A DNA stretch of 64,000 nt, taken from the NCBI RefSeq assembly GCF_014191505.1, contig NZ_JACHWS010000003.1:806001-870000 (forward strand). The letters run 5' to 3'. This document shows positions 8,198 to 18,715 of the stretch, piece by piece (within the stretch, counting starts at the first letter, position 1; every line of letters begins with the position of its first letter). The notes beneath the pieces are model-generated. The model did not search any database. It was not told the origin of the DNA and was given only the letters and a program-made list of their open reading frames with translations. A program made the translations under genes and the position numbers. Source of the stretch: Hoyosella altamirensis (GTDB lineage Bacteria > Actinomycetota > Actinomycetes > Mycobacteriales > Mycobacteriaceae).

Positions 8198-9787
8198 ATG
8201 ACTGAAGCTGATTACGTCGTCGTCGGAGCGGGCAGCGCCGGTTGCGTCATCGCGTCACGCCTCGCCGAGAGGGGCGAGAAAGTCACCCTGATCGAAGCGG
8301 GGCGGAAAGATCGCAGCCGGTTCGTCCGCACGCCCGGCATGATTTCGATCGTCCACACCGTGCCGCAAATCAAGAAACGGTTCGACTGGGGTTACTACAC
8401 GGTGCCGCAGAAGCACGCGGCGGACCGCAAGATCCCGCATACGCGGGGCAAGGTGCTCGGCGGTTCCAGCTCCATCAACGGCATGCTTTTCGTGCGCGGC
8501 AACCGGGCCAACTACGACAGCTGGGCAAATGAGGGATGCGAGGGCTGGAGCTACGACGACGTGCTGCCCTCCTACAAGCGACTCGAAGACTGGGAAGGCG
8601 GGGAGAGCGACCATCGTGGCAGCGGCGGTCCCATCAAGGTCACGCAACAGCGCGATGTGACGGACGCGTCTCTCCGTTTCATGGACGCCCTCGCTGCCAC
8701 CACAGGTGCACCCATGATCGACGACTACAACGGCGCTGACCAGGAAGGCATCGGGATCTTCCAGCAGAGCGCGAGTGATGGTCTGCGTTACAGTTCCTCA
8801 CGCGGGTACCTGAACGGCGCAGCGCAGCTGACCGTTGAAACTGGTGTGACAGCAACTCGAGTGGTGTTCAGCGGCAACCGCGCGGTGGGAGTTGAGGTTC
8901 TCGGCAAGTCGGGAACCCGCGTTATCCGAGCGGCGAAGGAAGTCGTCCTCGCTGCAGGTGTCTTCGGCTCACCCCAGCTGCTGATGCTGTCCGGAATTGG
9001 GCCTGCCGAGCAACTTCGCGACTTCGGCATCCGCGTACGCGCGAGCTTGCCGGTGGGCAAGAATTTGCACGACCACTTGTTCGTGCCCATGACGTTCCTG
9101 ATGCCTTCTGCGATTCACCGCGGAACGCCACGGCACTTCCTGTCCGGGATGGTGCAAGAAGCCACGAAGGGCGGAAGCTGGTTCGGCCGCACCGTTTTTG
9201 AAGCCGCTGGATTTCTCCGCACCTCGTTCGCATCGAACGTGCCGGACCTGCAGATACACACCCTCCCGTGGTCGTATCCCACCCCGAATCAAGACTTGCC
9301 GGTACGGCATAAGGTTGATGTTCGCCCCGCGCTCACAATTTTCCCCACGCTTATTTACCCACAGAGCCGTGGCGATGTGCGCCTCGCGTCGGCCGACCCC
9401 ACTGCCGCCCCACTCATCGACCCGGCGTATCTTTCCGAGCCCGCCGACGCAGACCTGCTCGTCGAAGGAATTCAGTTGACTCGGGAAGTCATGGCGCATA
9501 ACGACATTGCCCATGAAGTCCATGGCGAGTTTGCGCCCGGACCGTCCTATCTGGATGAGACTGCGCTTCGTCGCGAGCTCCCCCGCCGAATCCACTCCGT
9601 CTACCATCCGGTCGGCACGTGCCGCATGGGCACCGATGAACGCGCCGTCGTCGATCCGCAGCTGAAAGTCCTCGGCGTCGAAGGCCTTCGGGTGGCAGAT
9701 GCATCGATCATGCCCAGCATCACGGGTGGCAACACCAACGCGCCAGCCATGATGATTGGCGAGCGGTGCGTGGAACTGATGGAATGA
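8198..9787 (+). CDS. GMC-family FAD oxidoreductase (choline/alcohol dehydrogenase-like)
   Basis: 529 residues. The N-terminal GAGSAG dinucleotide motif is at residues 10-15 with the FAD-ribose acid in LIEAGR. The GMC signature HTRGKVLGGSSSINGM follows, and the active-site His/Asn region appears as VYHPVGTCRMG and GGNTNAPAMMIGE near the C terminus. Position 11 bp behind fadE27 in a KstR-type transcript suggests a steroid-linked alcohol. The family also contains choline dehydrogenase BetA, which would make betaine for the neighbouring catabolic module. The sequence alone does not choose between these. A GGAAGGA ribosome site supports the start. Confidence 0.8.
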   Translation: MTEADYVVVGAGSAGCVIASRLAERGEKVTLIEAGRKDRSRFVRTPGMISIVHTVPQIKKRFDWGYYTVPQKHAADRKIPHTRGKVLGGSSSINGMLFVRGNRANYDSWANEGCEGWSYDDVLPSYKRLEDWEGGESDHRGSGGPIKVTQQRDVTDASLRFMDALAATTGAPMIDDYNGADQEGIGIFQQSASDGLRYSSSRGYLNGAAQLTVETGVTATRVVFSGNRAVGVEVLGKSGTRVIRAAKEVVLAAGVFGSPQLLMLSGIGPAEQLRDFGIRVRASLPVGKNLHDHLFVPMTFLMPSAIHRGTPRHFLSGMVQEATKGGSWFGRTVFEAAGFLRTSFASNVPDLQIHTLPWSYPTPNQDLPVRHKVDVRPALTIFPTLIYPQSRGDVRLASADPTAAPLIDPAYLSEPADADLLVEGIQLTREVMAHNDIAHEVHGEFAPGPSYLDETALRRELPRRIHSVYHPVGTCRMGTDERAVVDPQLKVLGVEGLRVADASIMPSITGGNTNAPAMMIGERCVELME

Positions 9788-9804
9788 GCAACCTCCAACC
9801 CGCG

Positions 9805-9872
9805 AATCCAGCTGCGCAAGTCAACAGAACGGCCTCGATTCGGGCGGTTTAGTTGACCTGCGCAGCTGGATT
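9805..9872. terminator. long imperfect hairpin between convergent GMC and BCCT genes (repeat copy A)
   Basis: Arms of 21 bases (9805-9825 and 9852-9872) pair with one mismatch, and flanking AACCC/GGGTT can extend the stem. It lies between tail-to-tail genes and so could terminate both. A sister hairpin with nearly the same arm (ATCCAGCTGCG core) occurs at 58892-58959, also between convergent genes, so this is a dispersed repeat as well as a probable terminator. Confidence 0.7.
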
Positions 9873-9876
9873 TGGG

Positions 9877-10200
9877 TTAGGACTCGTCGCTGCTGTCCCC
9901 ATTCCCCGCCGCATGTAGCGTGCCTTCGTGCGACGCGGCGAACTCTGGCGTATCGAATACTTCTCCTGCCAGCGGATCTACAACATCCTCCGCGACGGTG
10001 GCCACACCCGTGGCCGGGTCGATGACGATGTCGCAGGACTCCACCGGGCGGAATGAGTACACGACGCCGCTTTCGCCATTGCGTTTGCTTCTAATCGGCT
10101 CCGACGCTCCAACGGTCGAAAGTGAGGCGGAGATGCCCCGCGCGCCGCGCCAGACAGACCGCGGGTGCAACAAGTGCAGGGGTGGCGGCTGCGAGGGGGG
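9877..10200 (-). pseudogene. displaced C-terminal coding tail of the first BCCT transporter (frameshifted)
   Basis: This minus-strand frame continues past the transporter stop at 10091 and ends with TAA at 9877. Its codons are strongly GC-rich in third position and read as a plausible acidic cytoplasmic tail (PATGVATVAEDVVDPLAGEV). The transporter's own frame after about 10200 is proline/alanine-rich and unlike a BCCT tail. The two frames differ by one base around a run of seven G at 10195-10201. I read this as the original C terminus cut off by a one-base slip, either real or an assembly error. Confidence 0.55.
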
Positions 10201-11791
10201 GCGTTTCGATCCGGTGTTCCGACGATCCATTAGTTGATGGCAGATCACCCGAAACTTGCACCATGTGTACATAATTCGTCATCTGGCGCACGTCGTACCG
10301 GAAGGCACGCAGCAGGGAAACGCACGCCAGAACCATAATGATTGAGAATGGCAGTGCCGTGGCAATCGATGCTGTTTGCAGAGCGGTGAGCGATTCACTG
10401 CCCCCGACGATCAGCAGGATCGCGGCGGCGGCGCCCTCGAGCACTGCCCAGTAGACCCGCGTGATTTTCGACGTTTCGATCGCGCCGCCGGTCGCCAGGA
10501 TGTCGACTACCAGCGAGCCAGAGTCAGATGAGGTGACGAAGAAAAATACGACCACGCAGATAGCCACAATACTGGTGATGGTTGCGAGGGGAAGTGTGTC
10601 GAGGAAGGAGAAGAGGGCGGTACTTGCGCTCACTGCCTCGCCCGGTGCGACGTCACCGGCCTCACGCTGCCGCAGGATCGCGGAATCCCCGAAGACGGTG
10701 AACCACACTGAACTGACAAGCGTTGGCGCGACCAAAACGCCGATCACGAACTCGCGAATGGTGCGCCCCCGCGAAATACGCGCGATGAACATGCCAACGA
10801 AGGGCGCCCAGCTGATCCACCAGCCCCAGTAAAAGACTGTCCACGCGGCTGCCCACCCGTCTTCGGAGAACGGGGCAGTCCGCAACATCAACTCGGGCAG
10901 GGCCTGCGCATAGTTACCGAGATTCTGGACCCATGCCTGCAGCAGGAACAACGTCGCACCGGTAGCGAACACGAAGATAACCAGTAGCGCCGCGATGGTC
11001 ATGTTCGTGTTCGACAGCCACTTCAGCCCCCGATACACACCCGATACGACCGATAGCGTCGCGATGAGGGTGATGAAGGCGACGATTCCGAAGATCCAGA
11101 GGTTTGACGACTCAATCCACCCCAGGTATTCGAGGCCGGACATGATCTGCTGGACACCGAACCCAAGTGAAGTGGCGACGCCGAACAGCGTTCCCACGAT
11201 CGCGACGGCGTCAATGGTGTGCCCTATCCAGCCTTCGACTCGTTCACGGCCGAGAAGCGGTTCCAGCAGCCAGCGCACCGCAAGCGGACGTCCTTTGCGG
11301 AATGTCATGTACGCCAGGCCAAGTCCGATGACGACATAGATGGACCAGGCGTGCAGGCCCCAGTGGAACATCGTGATCTCGAGCGCCTGGTTCGCGGCCC
11401 GGTCCGTACCACCTGCGACGCCGCCGGCTTCCGGCGGTGACAGGTAGTGCATCAGCGGCTCAGCTACTCCGTAGAACACCAGACCGATGCCCATACCGGC
11501 GGAAAACAGCATCGCGAACCAGGAAAGCAGCCCGAATTCCGGTTCTTCGTCATCCCGTCCGAGCTTCAGTTTGCCGATACGAGTAAGCGCGCAGTACAGC
11601 GCGAAGATGACGAATCCCGTGGCCACCAGCACATACCACCAGCCAACACTGTCAGCGAACAGGCTGTTCAGCGAGGTAAACGCGTCTTCCGCAGTCCCTC
11701 CGTAAAGCGCAGCGAACGCGATGAGGCCGAAAATCGCGATCGATGCCGGGATGAATACGGGCTTGCGCAGTGAGGTCCAGGCAGTAATCAC
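10091..11791 (-). CDS. BCCT-family glycine betaine/choline transporter, copy 1 (C terminus probably frameshifted)
   Basis: 566 residues with about 12 hydrophobic helices. The BCCT hallmark tryptophan-rich segment in TM8 reads WTVFYWGWWISWAPFVG, and a glycine-rich GMGIGLVFYGVAEP lies in TM3. Family members import betaine, choline or carnitine with sodium or protons. The ATG overlaps the stop of the Rieske oxygenase gene (ATGA), so uptake and first demethylation are coupled in translation. The reading frame after TM12 appears to slip at the G7 run 10195-10201, which replaces the natural tail. BCCT tails often sense osmolarity, so the change could affect regulation more than transport. Confidence 0.9.
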   Translation of the reverse strand: MITAWTSLRKPVFIPASIAIFGLIAFAALYGGTAEDAFTSLNSLFADSVGWWYVLVATGFVIFALYCALTRIGKLKLGRDDEEPEFGLLSWFAMLFSAGMGIGLVFYGVAEPLMHYLSPPEAGGVAGGTDRAANQALEITMFHWGLHAWSIYVVIGLGLAYMTFRKGRPLAVRWLLEPLLGRERVEGWIGHTIDAVAIVGTLFGVATSLGFGVQQIMSGLEYLGWIESSNLWIFGIVAFITLIATLSVVSGVYRGLKWLSNTNMTIAALLVIFVFATGATLFLLQAWVQNLGNYAQALPELMLRTAPFSEDGWAAAWTVFYWGWWISWAPFVGMFIARISRGRTIREFVIGVLVAPTLVSSVWFTVFGDSAILRQREAGDVAPGEAVSASTALFSFLDTLPLATITSIVAICVVVFFFVTSSDSGSLVVDILATGGAIETSKITRVYWAVLEGAAAAILLIVGGSESLTALQTASIATALPFSIIMVLACVSLLRAFRYDVRQMTNYVHMVQVSGDLPSTNGSSEHRIETPPLAAATPALVAPAVCLARRAGHLRLTFDRWSVGAD

Positions 11792-12963
11792 CGTGCCCCC
11801 TCAGTGAGTTTGTCCAGCAGCCAGCTGTGGAATTCGCCAATGTGGTGTTCGGAGGGCACCAGCACGCCGCCGTTGCGGTAAGCCTTCGATGACATCGTCG
11901 GCTGCGTCCGCTCACAGGCGTCGAAGTCCTGCTGGTTGACGCGGTGGAAAAGTTCGACCGAATGCGAAACGTCTCTGCCGAACTCCGTGACGTCACGCGA
12001 GTAGAGCCAGTCGCATTCAACGATTGTGCGATCAACTGAAAGTGGGTACATCCGGTGAAAGATCACATGGTCAGGCACCAGGTTGATGAAGATCTGCGGG
12101 CGGACGGTGATTGCGTAGTACTTTCGGTCCTCGGCCTCGGTGACGCCGGGAAGAGCATCAAAACCTGCACCTCCGTCGACAGTGAATCCATCGACGCCGT
12201 CACCGAACGCCGCTCCATGACCGACGAAGTACTGGGCAGCGAGGCCGTCAGCGAATTCGGGTAGCACTTCGGTGAGTTCAGGATGGATAGTCGCGCAGTG
12301 GTAGCACTCCATGAAGTTCTCGATGATCAGCTTCCAGTTGGCGGCGACGTCATAGGTGATGCGACGCCCAACCTCGAGCGAGCCGATCTCGTAGCGATCG
12401 ATCACCGAAGCGTCACCGAGACGCTCGGTGACTGCGCCGATTACCTCGTTCCCGAACGACGGTGGAGTGTCGGCGAGACACACCCAGGCGTAGCCGAGCC
12501 ATTCGCGCAGGGCGACGCTTACAAGCCCGTACTCCTGACGGTCGATGTCGCGACCTGCCGCGTCTTTCAGCGCAGCCATGTTCGGCGCTGCGACCAGGCG
12601 GCCGTCGAGTCCATAAGTCCAGGCGTGGTAGGGGCACTGCAAGTTTCGGCGCACCTGCCCTGAGTCCTCCGTGCAGAGCATGGCGCCGCGATGCCTGCAA
12701 ATGTTGAGGAATGCCCGCAACCCACCATCACGACCCCGAACGATCAACACGCTTTCGCGTCCTACCGTCACCTTTTTGAATGCGCCGGGGTTTGCCAAGT
12801 CGGAGCTTCGAGCAGCGCAGAACCACATGGACTCGAAAATCTGTTCTTGTTCACTGACGAAGATGCCTGGATCGGTGTAATAACGACCACCCAGTGTGGG
12901 CATCAGTGCGGATTCGATATCAGGGATCTCAGGTGCAGCCATATGTGCCACCGTTTCTTTCAT
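11788..12963 (-). CDS. Rieske non-haem iron oxygenase, glycine betaine monooxygenase-like (GbcA-type), copy 1
   Basis: About 391 residues. The Rieske site is C89-x-H91 and C110-x2-H113 (CRHRG and CPYHAW). The mononuclear iron site is in NFMECYHCATIHPEL, typical of the betaine/stachydrine demethylase branch. The enzyme would hydroxylate an N-methyl of glycine betaine to give dimethylglycine and formaldehyde. ATG 12963 gives an N terminus of similar length to the second copy; ATG 12942 is an alternative, and neither has a strong ribosome site. It leads a transcript with the BCCT gene and has an IclR-type dyad upstream at 13075. The ferredoxin and reductase needed are encoded divergently. Confidence 0.88.
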   Translation of the reverse strand: MKETVAHMAAPEIPDIESALMPTLGGRYYTDPGIFVSEQEQIFESMWFCAARSSDLANPGAFKKVTVGRESVLIVRGRDGGLRAFLNICRHRGAMLCTEDSGQVRRNLQCPYHAWTYGLDGRLVAAPNMAALKDAAGRDIDRQEYGLVSVALREWLGYAWVCLADTPPSFGNEVIGAVTERLGDASVIDRYEIGSLEVGRRITYDVAANWKLIIENFMECYHCATIHPELTEVLPEFADGLAAQYFVGHGAAFGDGVDGFTVDGGAGFDALPGVTEAEDRKYYAITVRPQIFINLVPDHVIFHRMYPLSVDRTIVECDWLYSRDVTEFGRDVSHSVELFHRVNQQDFDACERTQPTMSSKAYRNGGVLVPSEHHIGEFHSWLLDKLTEGAR

Positions 12964-13074
12964 GTGAGCCGATACCACGATCAGCCTGACGATGATCTTG
13001 AGGCGCCTCGTTACGGGCCTCGGATTCTTGGACATGAAGTTTCTGCGCGCGAACGAAGCGTGAGCGACAGCTTT

Positions 13075-13091
13075 GTTGCGTCATGCGCGAC
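13075..13091. promoter_or_regulatory. GTTGCG-N5-CGCAAC-type dyad upstream of Rieske oxygenase 1
   Basis: GTTGCG-TCATG-CGCGAC departs from the perfect dyad by one base in the right half. It lies 112 bp before the chosen oxygenase start. The spacer TCATG followed by CGC recurs in the dyad at 46515. Confidence 0.55.
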
Positions 13092-13133
13092 AGTGTGCGC
13101 TATGCAGAACTTATCGCGACATGGCTACGTGTG

Positions 13134-13430
13134 TCAATCGTCACATCGTGACGAGTGGCAGCACTCTGCCACTCCCCTCCCGCCGAGGCTCAGGCAGCCT
13201 GATTCGATCTCCTCTATATATGCGCGTGACAGCTCAGAGTAAAGAGCCTTGCCAGTCGCGGTCGCGTGAACCGACGAGACCTTCTCCATGCAGGTACGCG
13301 GCGCCATGTGCCCGCCAATTCTGCATTCGAGGACGTTCACTAGGGACGCCTCGCCCATCGCTAGAGACCCTGCGACAAGCCCCGCACGCCGCATGCGCAA
13401 ATTCGGCGCAATTTTCAGTCCCGCAAGTAT
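13134..13430 (-). pseudogene. remnant of an IclR-family regulator (effector-domain fragment)
   Basis: In the 570-bp space between the Rieske oxygenase and ferredoxin genes, one minus-strand frame reads GLVAGSLAMGEASLVNVLE, later SSVHATATGKALYSELS. This is the IclR effector-domain signature (compare PLHATSSGKILLAY in the intact regulator at 45.5 kb). The N-terminal helix-turn-helix is missing and there is no start codon with a ribosome site, so it is a decayed copy. The intact module-2 iclR occupies the same divergent position before the other ferredoxin gene, which supports common ancestry of the two arrangements. Confidence 0.55.
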
Positions 13431-13459
13431 TGACACCGGGTTCCCCGGAGGAGCATTCT

Positions 13460-13495
13460 GTTGCGTAGAGCGCCATGCCGTGCGTATAACGCAAC
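13460..13495. promoter_or_regulatory. tandem GTTGCG-N5-CGCAAC dyads upstream of Rieske ferredoxin 1
   Basis: Site one (13460-13476) has the left half GTTGCG and right half CGC only. Site two (13479-13495) has the right half CGCAAC and a weaker left half ending TGCG. The sites start 19 bp apart, the same offset as in the pairs at 46496/46515 and 54222/54241. The ferredoxin start is 42 bp downstream. Confidence 0.65.
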
Positions 13496-13536
13496 ACCCT
13501 ACCGATCGCTTCGGTCGCTTTCCTCCGGAGGTAAGT

Positions 13537-13914
13537 GTGATTCTCGACGACAGTCCCCGCACCGCTACTTTGCAAACGCGAGACCTCGGATCAACCGCGA
13601 TTCCCGTTTGCCCGCTCTCGTCCCTGCCCGAAGGGGAAGTCGCCACAATCACCCCGCCTGGGATGAGTCCGATATCTATCTTCCACACTGCCGAGGGCTT
13701 GTTCGCGATCGACGACACGTGCACTCACCAAGATGCCTCACTTTCTGATGGGTGGGTCGAGAATTGCACGGTCGAATGCCCACTTCATGAAGCGTGTTTC
13801 GACCTGCGGACTGGCACCCCCTCCGGGCCGCCCGCGAAAGTCCCTGTCCGGACGCATCAAGTCTCTGTGATAGACGGCGTGATCGTACTAATGCTGACGA
13901 GTGAAGGAAAATAG
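13537..13914 (+). CDS. Rieske-type [2Fe-2S] ferredoxin, copy 1
   Basis: 125 residues from the GTG at 13537, chosen because GGAGG (13527-13531) sits 5 bases before it; longer readings run through the regulatory dyads. The Rieske motif is C62-x-H64 and C81-x2-H84 (CTHQD and CPLHEA). The protein would carry electrons from the flavin reductase encoded 2 bp downstream to a Rieske oxygenase. The best candidate is the divergently encoded betaine monooxygenase, which makes this a three-component oxygenase rather than the two-component GbcAB of pseudomonads. Confidence 0.9.
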   Translation: MILDDSPRTATLQTRDLGSTAIPVCPLSSLPEGEVATITPPGMSPISIFHTAEGLFAIDDTCTHQDASLSDGWVENCTVECPLHEACFDLRTGTPSGPPAKVPVRTHQVSVIDGVIVLMLTSEGK

Positions 13915-13916
13915 CC

Positions 13917-15137
13917 ATGGGAATTCTCGGGACGACTCCGGCTTCCGTGCTAGTGGTTGGCGCGTCACTTGCTGGGCTTTCCGCCGTTCGTGCCCTGCGT
14001 GAACGCGGCTACACAGGGCAACTGACGATTGTCGGCAGCGAACGATCCGCTCCCTACGATCGGCCACCTCTGTCTAAGGAATTCCTGACCGGCGCGCTCA
14101 CAGAAGATGACATCTCACTGATGAGCGGGGACGACGCCGCACTCGACACCGAGTGGCTCATGGACCGGACAGCTACGGGATTGTCGCAGGCGGAGACAGG
14201 CGGCTACCGCGTGACGTTCTCTGACGGCACCCTCATCGAAGCAGACGCGGTGATCCTCGCTACTGGAGCACGCGCACGCACGCTTCCCGGATGTTCCGAG
14301 ATGGGCGGCGTCCACACGCTCCGCGGCCTGGAAGACGCACGAGCACTTCGTGATTCGCTGAGCAAGTCACGAAACCTGGTGGTCGTCGGTGCTGGATTCA
14401 TCGGCGCCGAGGTCGCCTCGAGCGCCGCGAGCATGGGCCTCAATGTGACGGTCGTAGAAGCATCTCCCACTCCGCTGGCGGGCCCTCTCGGCAATGAACT
14501 AGGAGCAGTGTGCGCTGACCAGCACACAGCGCATGGCGTCGAACTACTCACGGGCGCCGCAGTGGCGAAGGTAGTCGGAGACGATCACGTCCGGGCTGTC
14601 CAGCTCACGGACGGTCGTGTACTTCCGGCTGATGCGGTCCTCGTGGGGATCGGTGCCGTGCCAAACGTTGAATGGGCCGGAAACTCAGGCGTTCTCATCA
14701 ATGACGGATTCGTGACGGATTCGTGCGGCCAGACAAATCTTCCCGGGGTCTACGCGATCGGTGATTGCGCGCGCGCCTATGACCTGTGGGTCCAGGACTA
14801 TCACCGCAGCGAGCACTGGAGCAACGCGATTGCACAGGCGGGTATCGCTGCGGACTCGATCATGGGAAGGACGCCCGGCTCCGCGGTCATCCCCTACTTC
14901 TGGTCGCGCCAGTACGGCAAGATGCTCCAGTTCGCTGGGATACGGCAGCATACTGACCAGGTCCGCTGGATTGAGGGCGATCCGATGTCGGGAACGTTCG
15001 TCGTGGTCTACGAGCGCGACGGCGTGCCGGTGGGAGTATTCGCGATGAACAACGTCCGCTTGTTCACCCGCTACAAGAAGCAATTGAGTAAGACCCACAG
15101 CCCCCAGGCATCGAGACTCGCAGTATCCGCCGTCTGA
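13917..15137 (+). CDS. FAD/NAD ferredoxin reductase of a Rieske oxygenase system, copy 1
   Basis: 406 residues. The FAD Rossmann motif is [15 protein letters not shown] near the N terminus, with the conserved [11 protein letters not shown], a central NAD-binding VVVGAGFIGAEVAS, and the C-terminal YAIGDCA motif. This is the rubredoxin/ferredoxin reductase type of bacterial dioxygenases. It takes electrons from NADH to the preceding Rieske ferredoxin. The genes are 2 bp apart and clearly cotranscribed; the reductase runs tail to tail into the IclR gene. Confidence 0.92.
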   Translation: MGILGTTPASVLVVGASLAGLSAVRALRERGYTGQLTIVGSERSAPYDRPPLSKEFLTGALTEDDISLMSGDDAALDTEWLMDRTATGLSQAETGGYRVTFSDGTLIEADAVILATGARARTLPGCSEMGGVHTLRGLEDARALRDSLSKSRNLVVVGAGFIGAEVASSAASMGLNVTVVEASPTPLAGPLGNELGAVCADQHTAHGVELLTGAAVAKVVGDDHVRAVQLTDGRVLPADAVLVGIGAVPNVEWAGNSGVLINDGFVTDSCGQTNLPGVYAIGDCARAYDLWVQDYHRSEHWSNAIAQAGIAADSIMGRTPGSAVIPYFWSRQYGKMLQFAGIRQHTDQVRWIEGDPMSGTFVVVYERDGVPVGVFAMNNVRLFTRYKKQLSKTHSPQASRLAVSAV

Positions 15138-15152
15138 CCTGGAGTGCACGCT

Positions 15153-15944
15153 TTATGCGGACTGATAACCGAGCCGGTTGCTGATCTGCGCGGCTACTGC
15201 CTGCGCTGACCTAGCGACCGGCTCGAAATCTTCTGCTTTCAACCTGTAGGCGGGTCCTGAAACGCTCAGCGCGGCGATGACTTTCGCCGTGTGATCGTAA
15301 ATTGGAGCGGAGACGGCATTAAGCCCGGCCTCCAGTTCCTCCTCCGACTCTGCCCAGCCGCGCGCACGCACGGACCTGAGGACCCGCGCAAGTTCGGGCA
15401 TGTCCGTGACTGTCTGCGGCGTGAGCGCGGTCAAACCGGCCGAGAGACACTCCCCCAGTTCGGCTTCAGGCAATTCGGCGAGGAGAAGTTTGCCGCTGGA
15501 CGTCGCGTAGGCGGGCCCACTCTGCCCAACCCACGTGTAGGCCGCCACTCCCGAAGGCCCGTTTGCCTTCACCACGCACACAGCCTGGTCGCCGTCGAGT
15601 ACCGAAACATTGACGGTCTCTCCGACCTCTTCGGCAAGATTCGTGCAGAACTGCTGGCTGTGGCGGACCAGATCACCGTCCGTGTCCGCTGACCTAGCGA
15701 GGCGGACAATAGACCGTCCCAGCTGAACCCGCCCCCGATTGTGGGCGTGCGCGAGGTATCCCCGTGACTCGAGGGCAGATATGAGCCGGGACGCCGTGGA
15801 CTTGTGTACGCCGAGCTCTGCAGCGACGTCCGTGACGCGCGCTTCGCCGAGCCTGGCAACAATCTCCAAGATCACCAAGGCGCGATCGACCGACTGCACG
15901 GCACTTGCGGTCCGTGTATCCCCATCGCCAGCGATTTCAGTCAT
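15153..15944 (-). CDS. IclR-family transcriptional regulator, copy 1
   Basis: 263 residues. The winged helix-turn-helix is near residues 20-80, with recognition helix LGVHKSTASRLISALE. The C-terminal effector domain contains AYATSSGKLLLAEL. IclR proteins bind small acids or pathway intermediates and act as repressor or activator. The gene is divergent from the dimethylglycine oxidase gene and convergent with the reductase, so a betaine, dimethylglycine or sarcosine effector is likely. Candidate targets are the GTTGCG-N5-CGCAAC dyads, shared with copy 2 at 45.5 kb, and its own upstream ATTTCAA-CCA-TTGAAAT dyad. Confidence 0.9.
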   Translation of the reverse strand: MTEIAGDGDTRTASAVQSVDRALVILEIVARLGEARVTDVAAELGVHKSTASRLISALESRGYLAHAHNRGRVQLGRSIVRLARSADTDGDLVRHSQQFCTNLAEEVGETVNVSVLDGDQAVCVVKANGPSGVAAYTWVGQSGPAYATSSGKLLLAELPEAELGECLSAGLTALTPQTVTDMPELARVLRSVRARGWAESEEELEAGLNAVSAPIYDHTAKVIAALSVSGPAYRLKAEDFEPVARSAQAVAAQISNRLGYQSA

Positions 15945-15965
15945 ATTCGACCCACGATACCCGAC

Positions 15966-15982
15966 ATTTCAACCATTGAAAT
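15966..15982. promoter_or_regulatory. 17-bp dyad ATTTCAA-CCA-TTGAAAT upstream of iclR copy 1
   Basis: Seven-base arms are perfectly complementary around a 3-base spacer. The dyad lies 22-38 bp before the iclR start and has the form of IclR-type operators, so autoregulation is likely. No second copy was seen in the window. Confidence 0.5.
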
Positions 15983-16082
15983 AAGCCTGTAACAAATGGC
16001 ACACCCTCCCGCGTGCCTGCCTGAAGCCGCACACCCTGCGACAGCGGCGGAGAGCCCACCGAAATCATTGCTGGTTAGGGGG

Positions 16083-16123
16083 TTGACGCGTGAAAGTATC
16101 AGACTTACTGTATTGATATATCA
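16083..16123 (+). promoter_or_regulatory. promoter with GntR-type palindrome TGATATATCA for dimethylglycine oxidase 1
   Basis: A -35-like TTGACG (16083-16088) is followed after 17 bp by TACTGT. The exact palindrome TGATATATCA (16114-16123) then overlaps the expected start of transcription. The 13-base string TTGATATATCAGT recurs before glyA at 20890-20902, next to the GntR gene. Confidence 0.55.
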
Positions 16124-16140
16124 GTTGTAGATCTGATCTC

Positions 16141-16157
16141 GTTCGCTCAATAGCAAC
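16141..16157. promoter_or_regulatory. weak GTTGCG-N5-CGCAAC-like dyad before dimethylglycine oxidase 1
   Basis: GTTCGC-TCAAT-AGCAAC has the right length and a good right half, but the left half matches at only four of six positions. It may link this gene to the IclR-type regulon. Confidence 0.3.
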
Positions 16158-16168
16158 AGCGCTTCTGA

Positions 16169-18697
<2,529 letters not shown>

Positions 18698-18715
18698 CAG
18701 GCGAGGAGACAAGTC

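Noticed and set aside
13288-13536. 83-residue N-terminal extension of Rieske ferredoxin 1
   Set aside because: It would run through the tandem dyads and lacks a ribosome site; GTG 13537 with GGAGG is the better start, and copy 2 has no such extension.
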